A DNA stretch of 64,000 nt, taken from positions 248,001-312,000 of the forward strand of contig NZ_JALHAG010000004.1 in assembly GCF_022819085.1 (NCBI RefSeq). The letters are read 5' to 3'. This document shows positions 1 to 8,285 of the stretch, piece after piece. This DNA is from Planococcus ruber. Lineage in GTDB: Bacteria > Bacillota > Bacilli > Bacillales_A > Planococcaceae. The position numbers were made by a program, and so were the translations under genes. The notes under the pieces are model-generated. The model was not told where the DNA came from. It made no database searches and saw nothing but the letters and a program-made list of their open reading frames with translations. Numbering within the stretch: position 1 is the stretch's first letter; every line of letters begins with the position of its first letter.

Positions 1-305
1 CGCGTTTCCAAATCGCTGACATCTCGAAAACGCATACCGATCCGCTAGCGAAAGTCATCCGCCGGAAATTGCGTGCAGCCGGCATTAAAAAAGGGATTCC
101 CGTCGTTTTTTCTGATGAAAGTCCAATCATCGTCCGCGAAGACGTGGTGGAAACTGTAGGAAAGCCGAATGCGCCGATCCGCAAAGCGCAGATGCCGCCA
201 TCCTCGAATGCATTTACGCCGTCGACGGTCGGCTTGATCTGTGCGAGCTGGGTCATCAACGACATTACGAAAAACATTCACATCAACCGTGTACGAAATA
301 ACTAA
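1..305 (+). CDS. tcdA: tRNA threonylcarbamoyladenosine dehydratase, 3' end only
   Basis: Partial gene cut by the left edge; reading frame begins at base 3 and ends with TAA. The visible part is the C-terminal 100 residues of an E1/ThiF-like ATP-dependent dehydratase that converts t6A37 in tRNA into its cyclic form ct6A. The tail carries the stretch PNAPIRKAQMPPSSNAFTP and an ICASWVIN helix that resemble the end of B. subtilis YrvM. The neighbour order (yrvM then rarA, cymR, iscS) supports the call. The nucleotide-binding glycine motif lies outside the window, so activity cannot be judged. MoeB/ThiF relatives are the alternative, but context favours TcdA. Confidence 0.85.
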   Translation, partial: RFQIADISKTHTDPLAKVIRRKLRAAGIKKGIPVVFSDESPIIVREDVVETVGKPNAPIRKAQMPPSSNAFTPSTVGLICASWVINDITKNIHINRVRNN

Positions 306-306
306 A

Positions 307-340
307 AAGGATCCGGCTCGAAAGCTGAGCCGGATTTTTT
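307..340 (+). terminator. Rho-independent terminator of tcdA
   Basis: A 9-bp stem (ATCCGGCTC at 311-319 pairing with GAGCCGGAT at 327-335) with a short loop is followed by a run of T. It begins just after the tcdA stop codon. Confidence 0.9.
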
Positions 341-449
341 ATGCGGAAAATTGCTGAACGTTTATAAAAAACTTCGAAGGTTTGTAAATTTTTCAAACCG
401 CTTATAAAAGAATAAATACGATAACCGAAAGCAGCCCTCTCCTATGAAA

Positions 450-486
450 GCAAAAAAAGAGCCATTTCCAGAAGCGGAAATGGCTT
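450..486 (-). terminator. Rho-independent terminator of rarA
   Basis: The inverted repeat AGCCATTTCC (460-469) / GGAAATGGCT (476-485) is followed on the minus strand by a seven-T tract, just past the rarA stop. It separates convergent tcdA and rarA transcription. Confidence 0.9.
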
Positions 487-494
487 TCGATCGT

Positions 495-1784
495 TTATTT
501 TTTATTTTTCCGGAATGATTTCAGCTTTTCGTAAATGCCGGCGTACTTTTTCTCAGCTCCGGCAATCACCGGTTTATAATATTCGGCTTTCCGCACTTCT
601 TTCGGCAAATAATCCTGGTCGACCCAGCCGCCGAACGAACCGAGCGGCGTGTCATGCGGATACCGGTAGCCGCCATGGCCAAGTTCTGCGCTTCCGGCGT
701 AATGGGTGTCGCGGAGATGCATCGGGATGTCGCCGGTCTCGCCTTTATTGATAGCGGAAATTGCCGCGTCAATCGCCCGGTAAGCGGAATTCGATTTTTC
801 GGACAAGCACATCTCGGCGACGGCTTGTGCGAGCGGAATACGGGCTTCCGGCAACCCGAGGCGGTCGGCCGCCTGGCAGGCTGCGAGCACATGCCCGCCT
901 ACTTCCGGATTCGCGAGGCCGATGTCTTCATACGCCATGACGAGCAAACGTCGGGTGACGGCCGTCAAGTCGCCATTTTCTAATAGGTGCGCTAGATAAT
1001 ACATCGCCGCATTGACGTCGCTGCCGCGGACCGATTTTTGGAGCGCTGACAGCAAATTAAAGAAATGCGAGCCTTTTTTGTCCCCGAAGACGCCGACGCG
1101 CTTGATCATCTGCTCGACCATTTGGTCTTCAACAATGAACGTATCGTCGATTTCATCCGATGCGATGATGATCGACTCGAGCATCGTCAGCGCTTTACGG
1201 GCATCGCCGTTTGTGCCATCTGCGATGCGGTCGACTTGTGCCGGTGAAATCTGGATCTTTAAATTGCCAAGGCCGCGTTTTGGATCGGTTAAAGCGGTGT
1301 TCAATAAATTCACAATATCGTCATGCGTCAACCGCTTAAGCTGTTTGATTTCCCCGCAGCGGGAACGGATCGCTGGGTTCACGTCATGGAACGGGTTTTC
1401 CGTCGTGGCGCCGATCAACACGATCGCGCCGCTTTCGACATGCGGCAATAGGGCATCTTGCTGGAGTTTATTGAATCGGTGGATTTCGTCCAGGAACAGG
1501 AGGACTTTTCCAGTCATGCGCGATTCTTTTACCACGTCTTCCACATCTTTTTTGCCGGAAGTCGTCGCATTCAGCGCGATGAACGGCAATTTCGATGTGC
1601 CGGCGATGGCGTGGGCGATCGAGGTTTTGCCGATGCCCGGCTCGCCGTACAACAGCATCGACGGGATATGGCCATTCTGGATCATTTTATATAAAGCCGT
1701 ATGCGGGCCGATGACATCTTGCTGGCCGACCACTTCATCAATTGTGCGCGGACGCATACGGAAAGCTAAAGGTTCGTTCTGCAA
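495..1784 (-). CDS. rarA: Replication-associated recombination protein RarA (MgsA/WRNIP1 family AAA+ ATPase)
   Basis: 429 residues, the usual family length. RarA acts at stalled replication forks in the cytoplasm together with SSB. Seen: Walker A GEPGIGKT at about 47-54, Walker B LLFLDEIHRF at about 95-103, sensor motif GATTENPF at about 125-132, then the helical tetramerisation region with the conserved AMYYLAHLLENGD and RRLLVMAYEDIG stretches. The start is TTG at 1784 with AAGGAG nine bases upstream; no better ATG is in frame. It is divergent from cymR, with a possible TATACT box on the minus strand near 1817-1822. Same place as yrvN in B. subtilis. Confidence 0.95.
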   Translation of the reverse strand: MQNEPLAFRMRPRTIDEVVGQQDVIGPHTALYKMIQNGHIPSMLLYGEPGIGKTSIAHAIAGTSKLPFIALNATTSGKKDVEDVVKESRMTGKVLLFLDEIHRFNKLQQDALLPHVESGAIVLIGATTENPFHDVNPAIRSRCGEIKQLKRLTHDDIVNLLNTALTDPKRGLGNLKIQISPAQVDRIADGTNGDARKALTMLESIIIASDEIDDTFIVEDQMVEQMIKRVGVFGDKKGSHFFNLLSALQKSVRGSDVNAAMYYLAHLLENGDLTAVTRRLLVMAYEDIGLANPEVGGHVLAACQAADRLGLPEARIPLAQAVAEMCLSEKSNSAYRAIDAAISAINKGETGDIPMHLRDTHYAGSAELGHGGYRYPHDTPLGSFGGWVDQDYLPKEVRKAEYYKPVIAGAEKKYAGIYEKLKSFRKNKK

Positions 1785-1844
1785 TGAAAAAACTCCTTCC
1801 GTACATTCGTTCTATCAGTATATCGTTTTGCCAAATAAAAGTCA

Positions 1845-1877
1845 TTGCAAGTCCATTTCCGACAAATATGCTATACT
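1845..1877 (+). promoter_or_regulatory. Candidate sigma-A promoter of the cymR operon
   Basis: TTGCAA at 1845-1850 and TATGCT at 1867-1872 are 16 bases apart; an overlapping TATACT at 1872-1877 is an alternative -10. It lies 40 bases before the cymR start. Confidence 0.5.
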
Positions 1878-1917
1878 ATTTTGAAGAATAATTGGAATCT
1901 GACTCAGAGGTGTAAGC

Positions 1918-2334
1918 ATGAAAATTTCAACAAAAGGCCGCTATGGCTTGACGATTATGATCGCATTAGGCAAACAATACGGAGAAGGGCCGATTCCGCT
2001 CCGGAAAATTGCGGCAGAATATGATTTATCCGAAGCGTATTTGGAGCAGCTTGTCGGCCCCTTGCGCAATTCGGGATTGGTGAAAAGTGTTCGAGGCGCA
2101 TACGGCGGCTACATGCTGACGCGCGACCCGAAAGAAATTTCCGCCGGAGACGTCATCAAAGTGCTGGAAGGCCCGATCCAGCCGGTGGAAGGCATCGAAG
2201 ACGAAGCCCAGCCGCAGCGCGAATTGTGGATCCGAATCCGCGATGCTGTGAAAAATGTGCTGGAGACGACAAGCATCGACGACCTTGCCAACCAAAAAGA
2301 CGACAATAACGAAAATTATATGTTTTATATATAA
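1918..2334 (+). CDS. cymR: CymR, Rrf2-family repressor of cysteine metabolism
   Basis: 138 residues with an N-terminal winged helix-turn-helix (about 1-70) beginning MKISTKGRYGL, as in B. subtilis CymR. It has no cysteines in the region where IscR-type Rrf2 proteins bind an Fe-S cluster, which fits CymR, a master repressor of cystine uptake and cysteine synthesis that works with CysK as co-repressor. RBS is GAGGTG. It is the first gene of a run with iscS and mnmA, so sulfur sensing and sulfur mobilisation are co-transcribed; iscS starts 13 bases after its stop. The acidic tail ending NENYMFYI is longer than I would expect for the core fold. Confidence 0.93.
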   Translation: MKISTKGRYGLTIMIALGKQYGEGPIPLRKIAAEYDLSEAYLEQLVGPLRNSGLVKSVRGAYGGYMLTRDPKEISAGDVIKVLEGPIQPVEGIEDEAQPQRELWIRIRDAVKNVLETTSIDDLANQKDDNNENYMFYI

Positions 2335-2347
2335 GGAGACAGTTAAA

Positions 2348-3481
2348 ATGAATCGAATTTATTTAGACCATGCAGCCACTTCTCCGATGCATCCGGAAGT
2401 GGCTGAAACCTTTTCCGAAGCGCTTCTCAGCGTTTTCGGCAACCCATCAAGCATCCACGGGACCGGACGCGCAGCACGCAAGACGCTAGACGACGCACGG
2501 CGCATGTTTGCTGCAAGCATCCATGCAGACGACCCGGAAATCATTTTTACAAGCGGCGGTACAGAAGCGGACAATATGGCGATCTTCGGCACCGCTGCCA
2601 AAAAAGAAGGAAAGCACATCATCACATCGCAAATTGAACATCACGCTGTTTTGCATGCCTGCGAGAAATTGGAACGCGAAGGCTACGACGTAACGTACTT
2701 ACCGGTTGACGAAAAAGGGTTGGTCCGAGCAGAAGACGTGAAAAATGCACTGCGGGACGATACAATTCTAGTGACCATCATGCTAGGCAACAATGAAGTC
2801 GGATCGGTTCAGCCGATTGCGGAAATCGGTGAACTGTTAAAAGAGACAGAAATTACGTTCCATACGGATGCGGTACAGGCTTATGGCGTTTTGCCGATTG
2901 ACGTAGAAGCGCTGAATGTCGATCTTCTTTCTGTATCGGCCCATAAACTCAACGGCCCAAAAGGCATCGGTTTCCTTTATCAGCGAAAAGGCACGCCGCT
3001 TTCGCCAATTTTTTACGGCGGCGAACAGGAACGGAAGCGTCGTGCGGGAACAGAAAATGTTCCGGCGATTGCCGCATTTGCCAAAGCGGTCGAAATTTCG
3101 CTCGCGACGATGGACGAGCGGGCGGCAGCCTATGCGCGATATAAACAAATTTTTAAAGATGTCTTAACGGATGAAGGCATTGAGTTCTCCGAAAACGGCG
3201 GCAGCCAAATGCCGCATATTTTGAACTTGAGCCTGCCGGGAATCGATATCGAATCGTTCCTCGTTAATTTGGATATCGCCGGAATTTCCGCTTCGAGCGG
3301 ATCGGCCTGTACTGCCGGCTCCATCGACCCGTCACATGTACTTGTGGCGATGTTCGGTGAAAAAGCCGAGCAATTGCGCAATTCCATCCGGTTCAGCTTC
3401 GGCATTGGCCTGACTGAACAGCAAATAACAGAAGCTGCAGAAATGACAGCACAAATCAGCAAGCGTTTAGCGCTGCTATGA
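2348..3481 (+). CDS. iscS: Cysteine desulfurase (IscS/NifS-like, YrvO)
   Basis: 377 residues. PLP enzyme that removes sulfur from L-cysteine and passes it as persulfide to acceptors, here most likely MnmA encoded directly downstream. Seen: N-terminal DHAATSPMH motif, GNNEVG at about 147-152, PLP lysine in SAHKLNGPKG (Lys200), and catalytic loop cysteine in SGSACTAG (Cys321). ATG at 2348 has AAGGAG at 2333-2338 overlapping the cymR stop; a longer reading frame running back into cymR is not needed. In B. subtilis the equivalent YrvO is specific for tRNA 2-thiouridine synthesis. Confidence 0.95.
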   Translation: MNRIYLDHAATSPMHPEVAETFSEALLSVFGNPSSIHGTGRAARKTLDDARRMFAASIHADDPEIIFTSGGTEADNMAIFGTAAKKEGKHIITSQIEHHAVLHACEKLEREGYDVTYLPVDEKGLVRAEDVKNALRDDTILVTIMLGNNEVGSVQPIAEIGELLKETEITFHTDAVQAYGVLPIDVEALNVDLLSVSAHKLNGPKGIGFLYQRKGTPLSPIFYGGEQERKRRAGTENVPAIAAFAKAVEISLATMDERAAAYARYKQIFKDVLTDEGIEFSENGGSQMPHILNLSLPGIDIESFLVNLDIAGISASSGSACTAGSIDPSHVLVAMFGEKAEQLRNSIRFSFGIGLTEQQITEAAEMTAQISKRLALL

Positions 3482-3492
3482 AAAGGTGATAG

Positions 3493-4611
<1,119 letters not shown>

Positions 4612-4625
4612 TGGGAGAGACGAAT

Positions 4626-5285
4626 ATGAATTACAATGAAATCGGGATACAAGCATTGCAAGAAGGCAATACGGAAGAAGCGATCAAAGCGTTCACGAAA
4701 GCGATTGAAGAAGAACCGGAGAACGCCCTCGGCTACATCAATTTCGGCCATGTACTGACATCGATGGACGATGTTGAACGCGCTGAACGCTTTTTCCAAA
4801 AAGCGATCACACTGGATGAAACATCGGCTACCGCTTACTACGGGTTGGCCAACCTTTATTTCAATGTCGAGCGTTTTGAAGAAGCCTTGAAGCTATACGA
4901 AAAAGCCGTTCAATACGGCCTCGAAGGGGCAGATGCCCACTTCATGATCGGCAAATGCTTCGAAAGGCTGGAACAGCCGAAATTGGCCCTTCCGTATCTT
5001 CAGCGTGCCGTTGAACTGGATCCGGAAGACGTCCAGGCGCGCCTTAGCTACGGCATCACGCTGGCGTCAATGGAATTGTTTGACCTGGCAGAACCGCAAT
5101 TTTTGCAGGTGTTGGAACGGGAGCCGGACCATGCCGATGCCCATTATAACTTGGGTGTCTTGTATGCTGTGTCGACTGACCGCACGGCGGATGCGATACA
5201 TCATTTGAAACAGGCGTATACATTGGATGAACGAAATGAAATGGCGCGTTATGCTTACGATATGATCGCGACGAAACTGCAATAA
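4626..5285 (+). CDS. yrrB: Tetratricopeptide-repeat protein YrrB
   Basis: 219 residues composed of about six consecutive 34-residue TPR units, each with the typical alanine/glycine/tyrosine spacing (for example GNTEEAIKAFTKAIEEEPEN near the start). No signal peptide, so probably a cytoplasmic protein-interaction scaffold. Start chosen at ATG 4626 because GGGAGAG lies eight bases before it; an in-frame ATG at 4611 overlaps the mnmA stop but lacks a Shine-Dalgarno. Lies between mnmA and recD2 as in B. subtilis. Its partner is not established; the operon hints at tRNA thiolation. Confidence 0.88.
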   Translation: MNYNEIGIQALQEGNTEEAIKAFTKAIEEEPENALGYINFGHVLTSMDDVERAERFFQKAITLDETSATAYYGLANLYFNVERFEEALKLYEKAVQYGLEGADAHFMIGKCFERLEQPKLALPYLQRAVELDPEDVQARLSYGITLASMELFDLAEPQFLQVLEREPDHADAHYNLGVLYAVSTDRTADAIHHLKQAYTLDERNEMARYAYDMIATKLQ

Positions 5286-5310
5286 CCACGAAAGAAAGGA
5301 GACGACAGAC

Positions 5311-7791
5311 ATGACCGGACAAATCGATTTATTCCAGGAAGAAGTGCAATTTGTACTGGGCAGGCCCGTCGTCTCGATTTTTCACAATCCCCAGAATTTA
5401 TTTTCCATCGCGAAAGTGAAAATCCAACAGACGAACACCTCCTATACTGAAAAAGAAATCATCGTATCCGGCTATTTCCCGAAACTGTCGCTGGAAGAGC
5501 AGTACCGCTTTACGGGCTCGGTGAAAAACCATCCGAAATACGGCGTCCAATTCCAGGTGGAGACGTTTACGAAAGAAGTGCCGGAAACAGAACAGGGCAT
5601 CGTCCATTATTTATCGAGCGATATGTTCAACGGCATCGGCCGGAAAACGGCGGAAACGATCGTCAAAAAACTCGGCAAAGACGCCATCAAAAAGATTTTG
5701 GAAGATCCGGAAGCGCTGGACGTTGTACCGCGCCTTTCCGATGAGAAGAAAGAGACGATCCGCTCCACGCTGCAGATGAATCTCGGTTTGGAGCGCGTGA
5801 TGATCCAATTGAACGACTGGGGCTTCGGCCCGCAAGTCGGCATGCGGATTTATCAGGCGTACCGTGAAGAAACGATTGACGTCCTGACGAAAAACCCGTT
5901 CCGGCTGATCGAAGAAATCGAAGGCATCGGTTTTCAGCGGGCGGATGAACTGGGTGCGAAACTCGGCATCACCGGCGCTCACCCGGACCGCATCAAAGCA
6001 TCGATCCTGCATTTATTGAACCAGGCGTCGCTGTCGGAAGGGCACGTCTACATGGATGCGAAAACGCTGATTCCGCTCGTCAAAGAAATGCTGGAATCGA
6101 GCCAGCGAGATGAAATTTCCATCGAAGCGATTTCAAAAGCGATGATTGAGCTGAATGAAGAAAGCAAAGTGGCGGGGGAGGAAACCCGCCTCTATTTGCC
6201 GTCGCTCTATTATTCGGAAGTCGGCATTGCGACGAAACTCGAAACGCTGCTCGGCTCCCAGGCAAACCGCGACCGTTTCCCGGCATCCGAAGTACGGCGC
6301 GCCCTCGGTGAAGCGGAAGAGCGGCTCGGCGTAAATTATGCCGAAACGCAGATCCAGGCGATTGACGGCAGCATCAACTCGTCGGTCATGATTTTGACCG
6401 GCGGCCCCGGCACCGGGAAGACGACCGTTGTCCGCGGCTTGGTCGAAGTGTATGCGGAGCTTCACGGCTTGTCGCTTGACCCGAAAGACTACGCGAAGAA
6501 AAAAGAGCCGTTTCCGATCATTCTCGCTGCACCGACAGGGCGCGCAGCAAAACGCCTGAGCGAATCGACGGAACTGCCCGCCATGACGATCCACCGGTTG
6601 CTCGGATTTAACGGCCAGGAAAAAGAAGAAGAGACGGAAAAAGAAATCGAAGGGCGTTTAATCATCATCGATGAAATGTCGATGGTCGATACGTGGCTAG
6701 CGCATCAATTGCTGAAAGCGGTGCCGGACGATGCCCAAATTATTTTCGTGGGAGACCAGGATCAGCTGCCGCCGGTCGGCCCAGGACAAGTGCTGCGCGA
6801 TCTGCTCGAATCAAAACGGATTCCGACAGTCGAATTAAAAGACATTTACCGCCAGACTTCCGGTTCGTCCATTATTGAACTCGCCCACCAAATGAAAAAA
6901 GGCCAATTGCCGGCAGACATTACGGCTAAAACATCTGACCGGTCATTTATTAAAGCCGGTGCCGATCAAATTGCGGATGTTGTCGAGAAAGTGGTCAAGA
7001 GCGCGTTGTCGAAAGGGCATTCCATCAAAGATATTCAAGTGCTGGCACCGATGTACCGGGGGCCGGCGGGAATTGATGCCTTGAACCGCATGATCCAGGA
7101 AATGGTCAACCCGAATCCCGACGGCAAGCGGAAAGAACTCGTCTTCGGAGATATCACGTACCGCATCGGCGACAAGATTCTGCAGCTAGTGAACCAGCCC
7201 GAAAGCAATGTGTTCAACGGCGATATGGGTGAAGTGATTGCAATTTTAAAAGCGAAAGAAACGGTGGAAAAGCAGGATATGCTCGTGGCATCATTTGATG
7301 GCATCGAAGTGACGTACCAGCGAAGCGACTTGAACCAGTTGACGCTTGCGTATTGCTGTTCGATCCACAAAGCGCAGGGATCGGAATTTCCGACGGTCAT
7401 CATGCCGGTCGTCCGCGGCTATATGAAAATGCTGCGGCGCAATCTTCTGTATACGGGCATCACCCGCAGCAAAGACTTTTTGATTCTTTGCGGCGATCCG
7501 CAAGTGTTCCGCTACGGCGTTGAACGGACCGACGATGTGCAGCGCATGACAACATTGAAGAAGCGGCTGCAATTGTCTGCGGAAGAACCGGTCCAAGAAA
7601 CGGAGACGGCTGAAAAAGCTTCAACGGTTGAAACAGTAGCTGCCGCTAAAACGGAGCCTGAAATGGCCGAAGCCAAAACGGCTGCGCCTAAACCAAAAGG
7701 GCCGGCAAGCCTCACAAATGAAAACGTCCATTTCATCCATCCGCTCGTCGGCATGGAAGGCATCACACCGAAAGATTTTATGGAAGTATAG
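5311..7791 (+). CDS. recD2: RecD2, 5'-3' SF1B DNA helicase (RecD-like, RecBC-independent)
   Basis: 826 residues. N-terminal OB-like and helix-hairpin-helix region (NGIGRKTAETI near 107-117, EGIGFQRADELG near 204-215), then the helicase core with Walker A GGPGTGKT at 364-371, Walker B in LIIIDEMSMVD, QLPPVG motif, and C-terminal UvrD-like motif AYCCSIHKAQGSEFP. RecD2 takes part in repair and fork maintenance in bacteria without RecBCD. A tail of about 55 residues rich in Ala, Glu, Lys and Thr precedes a conserved-looking end HPLVGMEGITPKDFMEV. AAGGAG lies nine bases before the ATG. Last gene of the cymR operon. Confidence 0.95.
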   Translation: MTGQIDLFQEEVQFVLGRPVVSIFHNPQNLFSIAKVKIQQTNTSYTEKEIIVSGYFPKLSLEEQYRFTGSVKNHPKYGVQFQVETFTKEVPETEQGIVHYLSSDMFNGIGRKTAETIVKKLGKDAIKKILEDPEALDVVPRLSDEKKETIRSTLQMNLGLERVMIQLNDWGFGPQVGMRIYQAYREETIDVLTKNPFRLIEEIEGIGFQRADELGAKLGITGAHPDRIKASILHLLNQASLSEGHVYMDAKTLIPLVKEMLESSQRDEISIEAISKAMIELNEESKVAGEETRLYLPSLYYSEVGIATKLETLLGSQANRDRFPASEVRRALGEAEERLGVNYAETQIQAIDGSINSSVMILTGGPGTGKTTVVRGLVEVYAELHGLSLDPKDYAKKKEPFPIILAAPTGRAAKRLSESTELPAMTIHRLLGFNGQEKEEETEKEIEGRLIIIDEMSMVDTWLAHQLLKAVPDDAQIIFVGDQDQLPPVGPGQVLRDLLESKRIPTVELKDIYRQTSGSSIIELAHQMKKGQLPADITAKTSDRSFIKAGADQIADVVEKVVKSALSKGHSIKDIQVLAPMYRGPAGIDALNRMIQEMVNPNPDGKRKELVFGDITYRIGDKILQLVNQPESNVFNGDMGEVIAILKAKETVEKQDMLVASFDGIEVTYQRSDLNQLTLAYCCSIHKAQGSEFPTVIMPVVRGYMKMLRRNLLYTGITRSKDFLILCGDPQVFRYGVERTDDVQRMTTLKKRLQLSAEEPVQETETAEKASTVETVAAAKTEPEMAEAKTAAPKPKGPASLTNENVHFIHPLVGMEGITPKDFMEV

Positions 7792-7793
7792 GA

Positions 7794-7821
7794 AGTGCTC
7801 GCTTATGGCGGGCGCTTTTTT
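7794..7821 (+). terminator. Rho-independent terminator of recD2
   Basis: AGTGCTCGC (7794-7802) pairs with GCGGGCGCT (7808-7816), two G-U pairs included, followed by six T. Confidence 0.8.
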
Positions 7822-7842
7822 GAAGCGAGCTTCTTTTGCTGC

Positions 7843-7926
7843 TGAGCGTATTTTATGGATAACTGAGCGTATTTTCACTTTAACCGAGCGTATTTCTGCC
7901 ATTACTGGGCGTATATCAAAATGATG
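7843..7926. repeat. 21-bp direct tandem repeat, four units
   Basis: Units start at 7843, 7864, 7885 and 7906, exactly 21 bases apart. The shared core is TGAGCGTATTT (one unit begins CGAGCG, one TGGGCG) and three of the units end in a TAAC or TTAC; the middle six bases vary. A degenerate fifth copy may precede at 7822. The period is a multiple of three, so one frame reads as a 7-residue repeat containing Glu-Arg-Ile, but there is no start codon with a ribosome site. It lies between the recD2 terminator and the alaS promoter. Confidence 0.85.
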
Positions 7927-7942
7927 CGGCTAATCGCTCCTA

Positions 7943-7972
7943 TTGACACAGCGAAACCTTTTTCTATATAAT
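7943..7972 (+). promoter_or_regulatory. Sigma-A promoter of the alaS T-box transcript
   Basis: Consensus TTGACA at 7943-7948 and consensus TATAAT at 7967-7972 with an 18-base spacer, about seven bases before the start of the T-box leader. Confidence 0.85.
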
Positions 7973-7978
7973 TCAATT

Positions 7979-8219
7979 TATAGCAACCAACACATTGATG
8001 GAGACAGTATAATTTGGCAGCTGTACAGAAAAAGGTTCCCGAGGCTGAAAGAACCTTCCGCATGCGATTTTAGAAAGCTACTCCGGAGTGCAGCTAATCC
8101 CTGCCGTCACGCCGCGTTAAGGCATAATGAGAGACACGGATGTTTTCCGTGTAATTAGGGTGGTACCGCGAATTAAAGCCTTCGTCCCTTGCGCAAGCGC
8201 AAGAGATGGGGGCTTTTTA
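7979..8219 (+). promoter_or_regulatory. Alanine T-box riboswitch leader of alaS
   Basis: Has the invariant T-box AGGGTGGTACCGCG at 8157-8170, a Stem I region beginning around GATGGAGACAGTA, and a specifier trinucleotide GCT (alanine) at 8077-8079 in the context TAGAAAGCTACTCC. A G+C-rich hairpin at about 8175-8214 ending in TTTTTAT is the terminator alternative. Uncharged tRNA-Ala should stabilise the antiterminator and raise alaS expression. Confidence 0.93.
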
Positions 8220-8285
8220 TTGTGCCCGATCCCCGCGCTTGCCGCCCAAACCGGCTTTAGCTAAAAGAATTGAGGAGGAATAACG

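Noticed and set aside
361-420. A/T-rich inverted repeat GGTTTG / CAAACC near the tcdA-rarA boundary
   Set aside because: No T tract on either strand follows and it lies between two good terminators; likely incidental.
1012-1884. 290-codon open frame on the plus strand opposite rarA
   Set aside because: It is the antisense of a clear AAA+ ATPase gene, has no family resemblance and no ribosome site; a by-product of codon bias.
2255-2347. Extension of iscS back into cymR
   Set aside because: The strong AAGGAG site and family N-terminus fix the start at 2348.
7718-7924. Short plus-strand frame covering the 21-bp repeat, with repeated Glu-Arg-Ile
   Set aside because: It starts inside recD2, crosses the recD2 terminator and has no ribosome site; the repeat at DNA level explains the pattern.
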